DNA of 36,244 nt from assembly GCA_034420495.1 (NCBI GenBank), contig DAOULG010000141.1, positions 1 to 36,244 of the forward strand. The letters run 5' to 3'. The DNA is from VYDC01 sp034420495. Lineage in GTDB: Bacteria; Chloroflexota; Dehalococcoidia; UBA2979. Below are positions 14,811 to 23,300 of the stretch, piece by piece. Under the pieces are notes generated by a model. That model did not search any database and was not told the origin of the DNA. It saw only the letters and a list, made by a program, of their open reading frames with translations. A program made the translations under genes and the position numbers. How positions within the stretch are numbered: the stretch's first letter is position 1; every line of letters starts with the position of its first letter.

Positions 14811-16955
14811 ATGGCGCCCGACGGCGCGGACGGGAGCGGGCGCAACCGGCTCGCACGGGAGAGCAGCCCCTACCTGCGCCAGCACGCCGGCAACCCCGTC
14901 GACTGGTACCCCTGGGGAGAGGAGGCGTTCGCCCGCGCCCGCGCGGAGCAGAAGCCCGTCCTGCTCTCGGTCGGCTACTCGACGTGCCACTGGTGCCACG
15001 TGATGGCGCACGAGTCGTTCGAGAACGCCGCCATCGCCGAGCGCATGAACGAGTGGTTCATCTCGGTCAAGGTCGACCGCGAGGAGCGCCCCGACGTCGA
15101 CGCCGCCTACATGCTGGCGACGCAGGCGCTCTCCGGCCACGGCGGCTGGCCGATGACGGTCTTCCTCACCCCTGAGCGCGAGCCCTTCTATGCGGGGACC
15201 TACTACCCGCCCGAGGACCGCCACGGGCGACCCGGCTTCCCGCGGCTGCTCGAGAGCGTCCACCAGGCGTGGGAGGAGCGCCGCGGCGACGTGGTCCGGG
15301 CGGCCGGCTCGATCACGGAGCGCCTGCGCGCGGCCACCCGCCATGAGCCTCCGGGCGGGCTCGCGCTCGACGACGCGGCGGCGGGTGAGGCCGTGGCGCG
15401 CCTGCGCGCGGGCTACGATCCCCTCTGGGGCGGCTTCGGCGGCGCGCCGAAGTTCCCCTCGCCCGCCACCCTCGAGTTCCTGCTCGCGCACGATGCCTTG
15501 GCCGGCGGCTCCGCGGAGGCGCCCTCGGCGACCGGGATGGTCCTCCACACGCTCCGGCGGATGGCAGCCGGCGGGATCTACGACCAGCTCGGCGGCGGCT
15601 TCGCCCGCTACTCCGTCGACGAGCGATGGCTGGTCCCGCACTTCGAGAAGATGCTCTACGACAACGCGCAGCTCGCGCGCCTCTACCTGCACGCCCACCA
15701 GATCACCGGTGAGGCGCTCTTCGCCCGGATCGCGCGCGAGACGCTAGAGGCCGTCGAGGAGGAGCTCGGCCTCCCCTCGGGCGGCTACGCGGCGGCGCTC
15801 GACGCCGACAGCGAGGGGATCGAGGGGAAGTACTACCTCTGGAGCGCCGCCGAGATCGCCGAGGTCCTCGGCGCGGGCTCGCGCGAGGAGCGGCTCGCGC
15901 GGCTCGCCTACGGGGTGAGCGAGGGCGGGAACTTCTCCGACCCCCACGCCCCCGAGCTGACCGGGCGCAGCGTGCTCACGCGCGAGCGGGGGGCGGCGGA
16001 GCTCGCGGAGGAGCTCGGGGAGCCGGCCGCCGCCGTCGAGGAGCGCCTCGGGGCGGTGCGCGCGAGGCTCCTCGAGGCCCGCCGCCGGCGCATCCCGCCG
16101 CACCGCGACGAGAAGCTCCTCGCCTCCTGGAACGGTCTCGCCCTGGGCGCGCTCGCGGAGGCGGCGCGCGTGCTCGACGAGCCGCGCTACCTGGCGCGCG
16201 CCGGGGAGCTCGCCGTCCTGCTGTGGGAGGGGATGCGCGACGGCGGACGGCTGCTCCACGTGCGCCGCGAGGTGGACGGGAGGGCCGCGCACGTCCCGGC
16301 GATGCTGGAGGACTACGCCTTCGTCGGACTCGGCCTCCTCGAGCTCTACCGGTCGGGGGGCGACCTGGCCCAGCTCGAGCGGGCCGAGCGCCTCGCCTCC
16401 GAGATGGTGGAGCGCTTCCACGACGCCGAGGGGGGCGGCTTCTTCGAGACCGCGGCGGATGCCGAGCCCCTGATCCTGCGCCAGAAGGCGATCGCCGATC
16501 AGGCGACGCCGTCGGGCAACGCCGCCGCGGCGCAGCTCCTCGCCTGGCTCTCCCGCTACCGCGGCCACCCGCGCTACGAGGAGCTCGCCTCGGAGGCCGT
16601 GGCCCTCGCGCAGGGGAGCATGGTCGAGCACGCGGCGGGCTTCGGCGCTGCCTGGCTCGCGCGGTCGCTGCTCGCGGCGCCGCGCCGGGAGCTCGCCCTG
16701 GTGGGCGACCGGGAGGCCCGCGCGCCCTTCGCGCGCGAGGCGGCGGCGCGCTACCTGCCGGCGATGGTCATCGCGCCGGCGGAGACGGGCGGCGGGCTGC
16801 CGCTGCTGGAGGGCCGCGGCGCCGAGGGGGGCGCGGTGGCCTATCTCTGCGAGCAGATGGTCTGCGACCTCCCCGCGGCGACGCCCGGCGAGCTGGCGCT
16901 CCAGCTCGACCGGGTGCGCCCCGCCCCGCCGGCGGGGGGCGCCGGCGGGGGGTAG
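14811..16955 (+). CDS. DUF255 thioredoxin-like protein with six-hairpin barrel (YyaL/spermatogenesis-20 family)
   Basis: The 714-residue protein belongs to the conserved family known from Bacillus YyaL and human SPATA20. Residues about 12-170 are a thioredoxin-like domain with the invariant STCHWCHVM (C59 and C62). About 190-700 form an alpha/alpha barrel like N-acylglucosamine 2-epimerase, with KFPSPATLEFLL, VPHFEKMLYDNAQL, ALDADSEGIEGKYYLWS, DEKLLASWNGLALGALAEA and QATPSGNAAAAQ. The biochemical role is unknown. The CxxC suggests redox activity and the barrel suggests carbohydrate or nucleotide binding. Start ATG 14811, with GGGGAGG 5 nt upstream. An 8-bp hairpin follows 10 nt after the stop, then an alpha/beta hydrolase gene 99 nt on. 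Confidence 0.92.
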   Translation: MAPDGADGSGRNRLARESSPYLRQHAGNPVDWYPWGEEAFARARAEQKPVLLSVGYSTCHWCHVMAHESFENAAIAERMNEWFISVKVDREERPDVDAAYMLATQALSGHGGWPMTVFLTPEREPFYAGTYYPPEDRHGRPGFPRLLESVHQAWEERRGDVVRAAGSITERLRAATRHEPPGGLALDDAAAGEAVARLRAGYDPLWGGFGGAPKFPSPATLEFLLAHDALAGGSAEAPSATGMVLHTLRRMAAGGIYDQLGGGFARYSVDERWLVPHFEKMLYDNAQLARLYLHAHQITGEALFARIARETLEAVEEELGLPSGGYAAALDADSEGIEGKYYLWSAAEIAEVLGAGSREERLARLAYGVSEGGNFSDPHAPELTGRSVLTRERGAAELAEELGEPAAAVEERLGAVRARLLEARRRRIPPHRDEKLLASWNGLALGALAEAARVLDEPRYLARAGELAVLLWEGMRDGGRLLHVRREVDGRAAHVPAMLEDYAFVGLGLLELYRSGGDLAQLERAERLASEMVERFHDAEGGGFFETAADAEPLILRQKAIADQATPSGNAAAAQLLAWLSRYRGHPRYEELASEAVALAQGSMVEHAAGFGAAWLARSLLAAPRRELALVGDREARAPFAREAAARYLPAMVIAPAETGGGLPLLEGRGAEGGAVAYLCEQMVCDLPAATPGELALQLDRVRPAPPAGGAGGG

Positions 16956-16965
16956 GGCGCCGCGC

Positions 16966-16987
16966 GCGCGGGAGACTTGTCCCGCGC
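16966..16987 (+). terminator. Hairpin after the DUF255 gene
   Basis: GCGCGGGA and TCCCGCGC pair perfectly around GACTTG, 10 nt after the stop. No U-tract. Probable terminator or attenuator before the hydrolase gene. Confidence 0.42.
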
Positions 16988-17054
16988 CCGGTTCGCGGCG
17001 ATGCTCGGGCGGCCTCCCCCGGGGAGCGCCGGAGGCCGGAGGCAGGGAGGCCGC

Positions 17055-17834
17055 GTGCCCTTCGTCACCGCTTCCGGCGGCGTGCGCCTCCACTACCGCG
17101 ACTCAGGGAGGGCGCGCGACTCGCTCCCGATGCTCTTCGTGCACGGATGGTGCAGCAACCTGCGCGACTGGGAGCCGCAGGCGCGCGCCTTCTCCCGCCG
17201 CCACCGGGTGGTGCGGATCGACCTCCGCGGCCACGGCGCCTCCGAGGCGCCGCGCGGTGGCTACCGGCTGCGCACCTTCGCCGCCGACGTGGAGGCGGTG
17301 GCGAGCCGGCTCGCCGTCGGCCGCGCGCTCCTCGTCGGGCACTCGATGGGCGGCGGCGTCGTGCTCGAGCTCGCGCGGCGCGCGCCCGAGCTCGCCGCGG
17401 GCGTGGTGATGGTCGACGGCATTCTGGGGCGGGGCCGCCCGGGCCGCGAGCTTCGCGATCACCCGGCCGTGGCCCCCCTCGCCGGCCCCGGCTACCGCGA
17501 CGAGATCGAGCGCCGCTACCGCGCCTTCTTCCGCCCCTCCGTCCCGCGGGCGCTCGTCGAGCGCGTGGTCTCCTCGGCGGTCCGGACGCCGCAGCACGCG
17601 GCGCTCGGGAGCATCCGCGCCATCTACCGCGACAACGTGCGCGCGGCGGGGCGCCGCGTGCGGGCGCCGGCGCTCTACATCGCCGCCTCGACCGGCAGGG
17701 CCGGGCCCGCGACGCTCCGGGAGGTCGCTCCGTCGGCGGCCTTCGCGCAGGTGGTGGGCTCGGGGCACTTCGCGCAGCTCGAGGTGCCCCGTCAGGTCAA
17801 CGAGATGCTGCGGAGCTTCATCCGGGGGCTCTGA
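17055..17834 (+). CDS. Alpha/beta hydrolase
   Basis: The 259-residue protein has the alpha/beta-hydrolase fold. The oxyanion-side motif is LFVHGW (27-32), the DLRGHG motif is at 56-61, the nucleophile S97 is in VGHSMGGG, and the catalytic histidine H238 is in GSGHFAQLE. The acid normally found after strand 7 is not visible (LYIAASTGRAGP has no Asp or Glu). D121, after strand 6 (VVMVDGIL), may replace it, as in some haloalkane dehalogenases. GTG at 17055 is chosen because homology starts there and GGGAGG precedes it. The substrate is unknown. An 8-bp palindrome spans the stop codon, and the IsdG-like gene begins 26 nt downstream. Confidence 0.82.
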   Translation: MPFVTASGGVRLHYRDSGRARDSLPMLFVHGWCSNLRDWEPQARAFSRRHRVVRIDLRGHGASEAPRGGYRLRTFAADVEAVASRLAVGRALLVGHSMGGGVVLELARRAPELAAGVVMVDGILGRGRPGRELRDHPAVAPLAGPGYRDEIERRYRAFFRPSVPRALVERVVSSAVRTPQHAALGSIRAIYRDNVRAAGRRVRAPALYIAASTGRAGPATLREVAPSAAFAQVVGSGHFAQLEVPRQVNEMLRSFIRGL

Positions 17835-17840
17835 GCCCCC
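17824..17840 (+). other. Hairpin spanning the hydrolase stop codon
   Basis: GGGGGCTC T GAGCCCCC is a perfect inverted repeat that includes the TGA stop at 17832-17834. Realistically it is a 7-bp stem with a 3-nt loop. It may reduce read-through into the IsdG-like gene or protect the 3' end. Confidence 0.35.
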
Positions 17841-17860
17841 CGGGGTGAGGGGAGGGGACC

Positions 17861-18166
17861 GTGTTCGTCGCGATGAACCGCTTCTCGGTCGTGCCCGGGC
17901 AGGAGCAGCGCTTCGAGGAGGTGTGGCGCGGCCGCGAGAGCTACCTGGACGGCGTGCCCGGCTTCGTGCGCTTCGCACTCCTGCGCGGCGACGAGGCGGG
18001 CGAGTACATCAGCCACAGCAGCTGGGAGTCGCGCGAGGCCTTCGAGGCGTGGACCCGGAGCGAGGCCTTCCAGGCCGCCCACCGGCAGGGGGCGCTTAAG
18101 GGAGTGCTCGGCGGCCCGCCCCGCGTCGCGCTCTACGACGCCGTCATGGAGCAGGGCCGGCCGTAG
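17861..18166 (+). CDS. IsdG/MhuD-like heme-degrading monooxygenase (ABM fold)
   Basis: The 101-residue protein is a dimeric ferredoxin-like (antibiotic biosynthesis monooxygenase) domain. The three residues that define IsdG-type heme oxygenases are present: N6 in VAMNRF, W64 in AFEAW, and H74 in FQAAHRQG. The W-to-H distance of 10 is the same as in staphylococcal IsdG (N7, W67, H77). Such enzymes open heme and free iron without a separate reductase domain. GTG start with GAGGGGAGGGG upstream. It follows the alpha/beta hydrolase by 26 nt, and its last 23 nt overlap the end of the convergent RNase D gene. No heme transport gene is nearby. A different ABM activity is possible, but the triad makes heme use likely. 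Confidence 0.78.
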   Translation: MFVAMNRFSVVPGQEQRFEEVWRGRESYLDGVPGFVRFALLRGDEAGEYISHSSWESREAFEAWTRSEAFQAAHRQGALKGVLGGPPRVALYDAVMEQGRP

Positions 18167-19394
18167 CCTCGCCCCCGGGGTCCCCCTCCGGCCGCGGCGC
18201 GAGGGCGATGCCGGCCGGCGCCCGGGCGTCGGCGAGGATGGCGGCGCGCCCGGCGAGCCAGCTCAGGAGCCGCTCGCCGGCGAGCTCGCGGCGCCAGCCC
18301 GAGAGCAGCGGCAGATCGGGCGCGGGCTCGGCACCGCCGCGTGCCCACCAGCGCGCCAGCTCCTCCGCGTCGCTGCGGGAGGCGACGAAGCGCGGCGCGA
18401 CCTCCTGCGAGCGGCAGAGCGCCGCCACGAGCGCGGTGAGCATCGCGGCCCAGCCCTGCGCCGCGTCGGGGAGGGGCGGCCGCGGCCGCGGACGCTCGGG
18501 CGGGTCCTGGGCGCCCTCGCGGAGCGCGCGCATCATCTGCTCGCCGTAGCGTCGCACGGTGCCGCGCGAGAGCCCGCGCGCCTCCTCCATCTCTGCGGCG
18601 CTCCCCGGGATGCGCCGCGCCAGCTCCACCACCGTGCGATCGGCGACGATGCGGCTCGGCGGCAGGTTGAGGCGCATCGCCTCGGCCTCGCGCCAGGCGG
18701 CGAGGCCCCGCAGCGCCCCCTGCGCGCGCGGCCGCAGGCTCGCCCCTCCGCGCAGGCGCCGGTAGGCTTCCTCCGGCGACGCCCTCCGGGCGTAGCGGGC
18801 GACGAGGCGTGCCGACTCCTCCTCCACCCAGCCGAGGCGCTCGCGGCCGGCCAGCTCGGCCCTGAGCCGCTGCCACGCCCGCGGGAGGTAGCGCACGTCG
18901 TTGAGCGCGTAGCGGATCTGGTCGTCGGAGAGCGGGCGGTCGAGCCACCTCGTGAACTGCCCTCCCTTGTCGAGGCGGACGCCGAGCAGGCTCTCGACCA
19001 GCGCGCCGTAGCCGATCTGATCGCCGAGCCCCAGGAAGCCGGCCGCGATCTGGGTGTCGATCACCGACTGCGGGATGATGCCGTACCGGTCGGCGAGCAG
19101 CGAGACGTCGGCCTGCGCCGCGTGCACCACGGTCTCCCTCTCCGGATCGCCGACGAGGGCGACGACCGGCCCCGGATCGACGGCGAGGGGATCGATGGCG
19201 GCGACCTCGGGATCGCCGACGTCGCCCCAGGCGACCTGGACCAGCCCGAGATCCGGGACGTAGCGCCCCTCCGAGACGAACTCGAGGTCGACGGCGAACC
19301 ACCCGCAGGCCCGGATCCCGTCCGCGATCTCCCGGACGGCCGGCGCCGAGGTCGCCGGCTCGGGGGCCCGGGCGTCGCTTCCGGGGCCGCTCAC
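18144..19394 (-). CDS. rnd: Ribonuclease D-like 3'-5' exonuclease with HRDC domain
   Basis: The 416-residue protein trims structured RNA 3' ends in its family. The DEDDy exonuclease residues are all visible: D36 and E38 in FAVDLEF, D96 in VHAAQADVSLL, and Y162 with D166 in RYALNDVRYL. A first HRDC-type region follows (about 205-300, with LRGLAAWREAEAMRLNLPPSRIV as anchor), then a second helical region at the C-terminus. I chose the GTG at 19392-19394, which overlaps the VOC gene stop by 4 nt (GTGA). Longer reading frames upstream lie on the VOC gene. The 3' end overlaps the convergent IsdG-like gene by 23 nt. Confidence 0.9.
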   Translation of the reverse strand: MSGPGSDARAPEPATSAPAVREIADGIRACGWFAVDLEFVSEGRYVPDLGLVQVAWGDVGDPEVAAIDPLAVDPGPVVALVGDPERETVVHAAQADVSLLADRYGIIPQSVIDTQIAAGFLGLGDQIGYGALVESLLGVRLDKGGQFTRWLDRPLSDDQIRYALNDVRYLPRAWQRLRAELAGRERLGWVEEESARLVARYARRASPEEAYRRLRGGASLRPRAQGALRGLAAWREAEAMRLNLPPSRIVADRTVVELARRIPGSAAEMEEARGLSRGTVRRYGEQMMRALREGAQDPPERPRPRPPLPDAAQGWAAMLTALVAALCRSQEVAPRFVASRSDAEELARWWARGGAEPAPDLPLLSGWRRELAGERLLSWLAGRAAILADARAPAGIALAPRPEGDPGGEATAGPAP

Positions 19395-19834
19395 GGCGCG
19401 GCGGGGCCGCCGCCGCCGGCCTCCCCGGCGAGGGGGGCGGCGAAGGAGATCTCGTGACCGTCGGGGTCGCGGAGGTGGAAGTAGCGCTCGCCCCACTCCG
19501 CGTCGCGCGGCGGGCCCTCGGGCTCCAGCCCCGCCGCCCGCGCCCGCCCGTAGAGGGCGTCGACCGCCGCCGGGTCCGCGAGGTGGACGATGACCCGCCC
19601 CCAGCCCGCCGCGCCCCCGGCGGGCGCGGGGGCGGCTCCCAGCGCCAGGTTCAGGTGCTCCTCCGCGCCGACGTCGAGGACGGTGAAGGAGGCCGCGGGG
19701 CCCCCGTAGCTCGGGCGGAGGCCGAGGGCGCCGTAGAAGGCGACGGCCCGCGGCATGTCGGCGGTGGCGAGCGTCACGGCGTTGATGCTGCGGAACCACG
19801 CACCCGCGCCGCGGCCCTCTGCGCTCGCTCCCAT
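19391..19834 (-). CDS. VOC-superfamily protein (glyoxalase/dioxygenase fold)
   Basis: This 147-residue protein is a vicinal-oxygen-chelate fold with two beta-alpha-beta-beta-beta modules. The family pattern is INAVTLATADMPRAVAFYGALGL near residue 18, EEHLNLALG in the middle, and FHLRDPDGHEISFA at the end. Histidine and glutamate at these sites could bind metal, but the activity (glyoxalase, extradiol, resistance) cannot be told. The ATG at 19834 lies 7 nt after a TATGCT box and no ribosome binding site is present, so the transcript is probably leaderless. RNase D follows with a 4-nt overlap. Confidence 0.75.
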   Translation of the reverse strand: MGASAEGRGAGAWFRSINAVTLATADMPRAVAFYGALGLRPSYGGPAASFTVLDVGAEEHLNLALGAAPAPAGGAAGWGRVIVHLADPAAVDALYGRARAAGLEPEGPPRDAEWGERYFHLRDPDGHEISFAAPLAGEAGGGGPAAP

Positions 19835-19840
19835 GGCGCC

Positions 19841-19846
19841 AGCATA
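19841..19846 (-). promoter_or_regulatory. -10 box (TATGCT) of a probably leaderless transcript
   Basis: TATGCT ends 6 nt before the VOC ATG on the minus strand, so the expected transcription start falls on the A of the start codon. There is no Shine-Dalgarno sequence in the gap (GGCGCC). No clear -35 box is seen. Confidence 0.45.
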
Positions 19847-19922
19847 CGTGCTCCCCGGCCGGCCGCCATCCGGCCGGCCCCGCTCCGCCGCCCTCTGCGC
19901 CGCCCGCTCCGGGGGCCGGCGC

Positions 19923-20324
19923 TCATCCCGCGAGGAAGGAGAGACGGACGCGCCGCGACGGGTTGTCGGGATTCAGGTCGACCAGCACCACGCTCTGCCA
20001 GGTGCCGAGCGCGGGATGCCCCCCGCCGACGGGGAGCACCAGCGAGGGGCTGAGCAGCGCCGGCAGGAGGTGGTCGGCGCCGTGCCCGGGCGATCCGTGG
20101 CGGTGGAGGTAGCGGTCGTCGCGCGGGAGCAGGCGGCCGAGCGCCTCCACGAGGTCGTCGTCCGAGCCCGCCCCCGTCTCGACGAGCGCCAGCCCGCAGG
20201 TCGCGTGCGGTGCGAAGAGGGAGAGCAGGCCGTCGCCCCGTCCGCGGCAGTAGGCCCGCACCTCGTCGGTGAGATCGACGACGCGCCGGCCCGAGGTGTC
20301 GACGTCGAGCTCGCGGCTCTCCAC
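19923..20324 (-). CDS. yjbQ: YjbQ / UPF0047 family protein
   Basis: The 133-residue protein matches YjbQ, a small trimeric family linked to a thiamine-phosphate-forming side activity. Key pieces are APHATCGLALVE, HRHGSPGHGADHL and LGTWQSVVLVDLNPD, with conserved histidines that could bind metal. Start is GTG 20322-20324, which shares one base with the Lhr stop codon (TAGTG), so translation is probably coupled to Lhr. The length is usual. The next 88 nt hold no gene, and the VOC gene has its own promoter. Physiological function is unclear. Confidence 0.85.
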   Translation of the reverse strand: MESRELDVDTSGRRVVDLTDEVRAYCRGRGDGLLSLFAPHATCGLALVETGAGSDDDLVEALGRLLPRDDRYLHRHGSPGHGADHLLPALLSPSLVLPVGGGHPALGTWQSVVLVDLNPDNPSRRVRLSFLAG

Positions 20325-23300
20325 TAGCGGCCCTCGGCGGCGCCGGCGGCGGGCGCTGCGGAGGCGACGCCCGCCTCCTCCGGGGCGCCGTCGACGAGGA
20401 CGACGGTCCTCCCCGGCTGCGACGGCACGCGCGCGCCGGGGAGGAGGACCCCGCTGAGGTTGAGCGGGTCGACGGCCGCCACGACGACGCGCTCGCCCGA
20501 GTGCGGCTCCCGGCGCAGCCGCCGCAGCGCCTCGACCGCCTCCGGCAGCGCGAACTGCTCGCCGTGGAAGCCGGTGACGAAGCGCCCGCCGCGCACGAGG
20601 CCGCGGGCCTCCAGGCGCCGGAGCGCGCGCAGCACCTCGCGCCAGGGCACCGTGAAGCTCTCGCGCAGGGCGAGGTCGCGGAAGACCACCCCCCAGCGGT
20701 CCAGCAGCACGCGCGCCACCTCCTCGGCGAGCTCCTCGGCATCCAGCGCGCTCTCGCGCCCGGGCGGGACGGCGCTCTCGAGCAGCGACCAGCGTCCCGT
20801 CGGCCGCCCCCGCAGGAAGAGGCGCGGCTCCTCCGCCCGGCTCGTGCGCCACGGCGCCAGCGGCCGGCGGCGGGGGCCCCGCCGCCGGCTCCCGCCGCCG
20901 CGGTGGCGGCCCGCCACGTCCCGGAGGGGCTGCACCCCGTCGGCGGTGATGAGCCCGAGCCCGACCAGCACGCGCAGCCCCCGCTCGACGTCCTGCGGCA
21001 GCCTCCGGGTCGCCGCGACGATCTCGTCCAGGAAGAGCGCGCCGCGCTCGGCGAGGAGCGCGCGGATCTCCGCGCCGGCGCCCGTCTCCGGCGCCGGAGC
21101 GGGCGCCGGGCCGTAGCGCCGCACCGCCTCGAGCAGCAGCCCGAGGTCGGCGCGCGGGGCGAGCGTGACGGGCGTCGCCCGCGAGGCGGGGCCGCGGCCG
21201 CTCCCCGCGGCGGCGCGGCGCGGCGTGAGCCGCGCCCACGCCAGCTCGCCGGAGAGCGCGAGCTCGTCGAGCCAGGGCGCCTCGTAGTCGACGACGCGCG
21301 AGGCGAGCAGCTCGCGCTCCCAGGAGGCGGCCGGCGCCTCGAATCCGCGGAGGCGGGTGAGGGCCGCGCGCAGCCCGGCGCGCCCCCGGAGCTCCGCCCC
21401 GGGCGCCGCCCCGTGCCAGCGCAGCAGGAAGCGCATCAGCTCCTGGACGGGGAGCGGGGCGATCTCCTGGCGCAGCTGCTCCAGCGTGTAGCGGTGGATG
21501 CGGGCGAGCAGCGCGCGATCGCAGATCTCCTCCTCGGCGGCCGCGGGCGTGAAGCGGCCGCGGAGCACGAAGCCGCCCGCCTCGAGCTGCGCGACGCCGC
21601 GCTCGGCGTCGACGGCGGAGAGCCCGCTCCGGGCGGCGAGCTCGGCGACGGTGAGCGGCCCCGAGACCTCGGCGTGGCCCCGGAGCAGCCGCAGGCGCGC
21701 GTCGTCGCGGTCCGCGACCGCGATCTGAGCCTCCGCCGGGGGCGGGCGGGCGAGATCGCTCTCGCGCCCGGGGTAGAGGAGGGAGACGGCCGGGAGGTGC
21801 TCGGCGGCGAACCAGAGCGTCCCCCCGCCTCCGCCGCGCGCGCGCCCCGCGCGCCCCGCCTCCAGGAGCTCGGCGAGCCACCCCTCCCAGCCGGCTGCGG
21901 TCTCCTCACGGACGGCGACGAGCCCGAGCAGCGCGTCGTGGACCTCCTCGGCGTCGCGCGGGTCGGGCCACGCCTGGTCGCGCACGCGCTCGATCGCGCC
22001 CGGGTCGAGAGCCCCGAGATCGCGCTGGTGCTCGGGGAGCGTCCTCCGCAGCTGCACGGCGCGGGCGCGGCGCTCCTCGAGCGGCGCGTCGTCGAGGTAG
22101 GTGAAGGGGCGCCCGGCGACGATCTCGTGCGCCATCGGCGAAGGCTCGGTGGTGTCCCGCGCGTGCAGCCGGATCGCCCCCGCCTCGACGCGCTCGAGGA
22201 GGGCCCGGGCGCCGTCGACGTCCATCACCTCGCGGAGGCAGTCCCGCATCGTCTGGCGGATCAGCACGTGATCGGGGAGCTCGAGCGCCCCGGTCACGTT
22301 CTCCTGGCAGCCGACGACGTCGGGGAAGACGGAGGCGAGCAGATCGTCGGCCCGCATCCGCTGCACCCAGGGGGCCACCCGCTTCCCGCCCCGGCGCCTG
22401 GGGACGGCGAGCGCGCGGGTCGCGTTCCAGCGCCAGCGCGTCGGGAGGAGGGGCGTGTAGAGGACGGACTGCTCGACGGCGTGCTCGAGGTTCCCCGCGG
22501 TGACGTAGCGGAACGACTCCGCCAGCGGGAAGGAGTGCTGCGGGCCCAGCGAGAGCAGGATCGCGTCGTCGGAGGCGGCGGCCTGCAGCTCGAAGTCGAA
22601 GACGACGCAGAAGCGCTTGCGCAGCGCGAGCCCCCAGGCGCGGTTGACGCGCTGCCCGAACGGCGCGTGCACGACGAGCTGCATCCCGCCCGACTCGTCG
22701 AAGAAGCGCTCGAAGACGACGTCCTCGTCGGTCGGCACCAGCCCGATGCCGTCGCGGGTCGTGCGCAGGTAGTCGACGATCTGCGCCGCGCCGGCGTCGG
22801 GGAGCGAGGACTCGCTCGCCAGCCAGGCGCGCAGCGCCGCCGGGTCGCCGTCGAGCCGCGCCGCCACGTCGCGCCGGAGCCGGCCGACCTCCGCGGAGAG
22901 CTCCCTGGTGCGGCCCGGCGCCTGCCCCTCCCAGAAGGGGATCGTCGGGGGCGCCCCCTGCGCGTCGGCCACGCGCATCGTGTCGCCGACGAGACGGCGG
23001 ATGCGCCACGACGTCGAGCCGAGCAGGAAGATGTCGCCGGCCGCGCTCTCGACGGCGAAGTCCTCGCCGACGCTCCCCACCACGGTGTCTCCGGGCTCGG
23101 CGATCACCCGGTAGTCGCCCATCTCGGGGATCGTGCCGCCGTTGAGGAGCGCCGCGAGGCGCGCCTGGCGGCGGCCGCGCAGCATGCCGTGGATGCGGTC
23201 CCGGTGGATGAGCGGCGCGGCGCGTCCGGCGCCCGAGCCGATGCCCTCCGCCAGCATCGCGACGATCTCGTCGTAGTCGGAGCGCTCGAGATCCCGGAAG

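Noticed and set aside
15744..17093. Minus-strand open frame of 449 codons opposite the DUF255 gene
   Set aside because: Antisense shadow. The plus strand has an excellent ribosome binding site and family motifs throughout.
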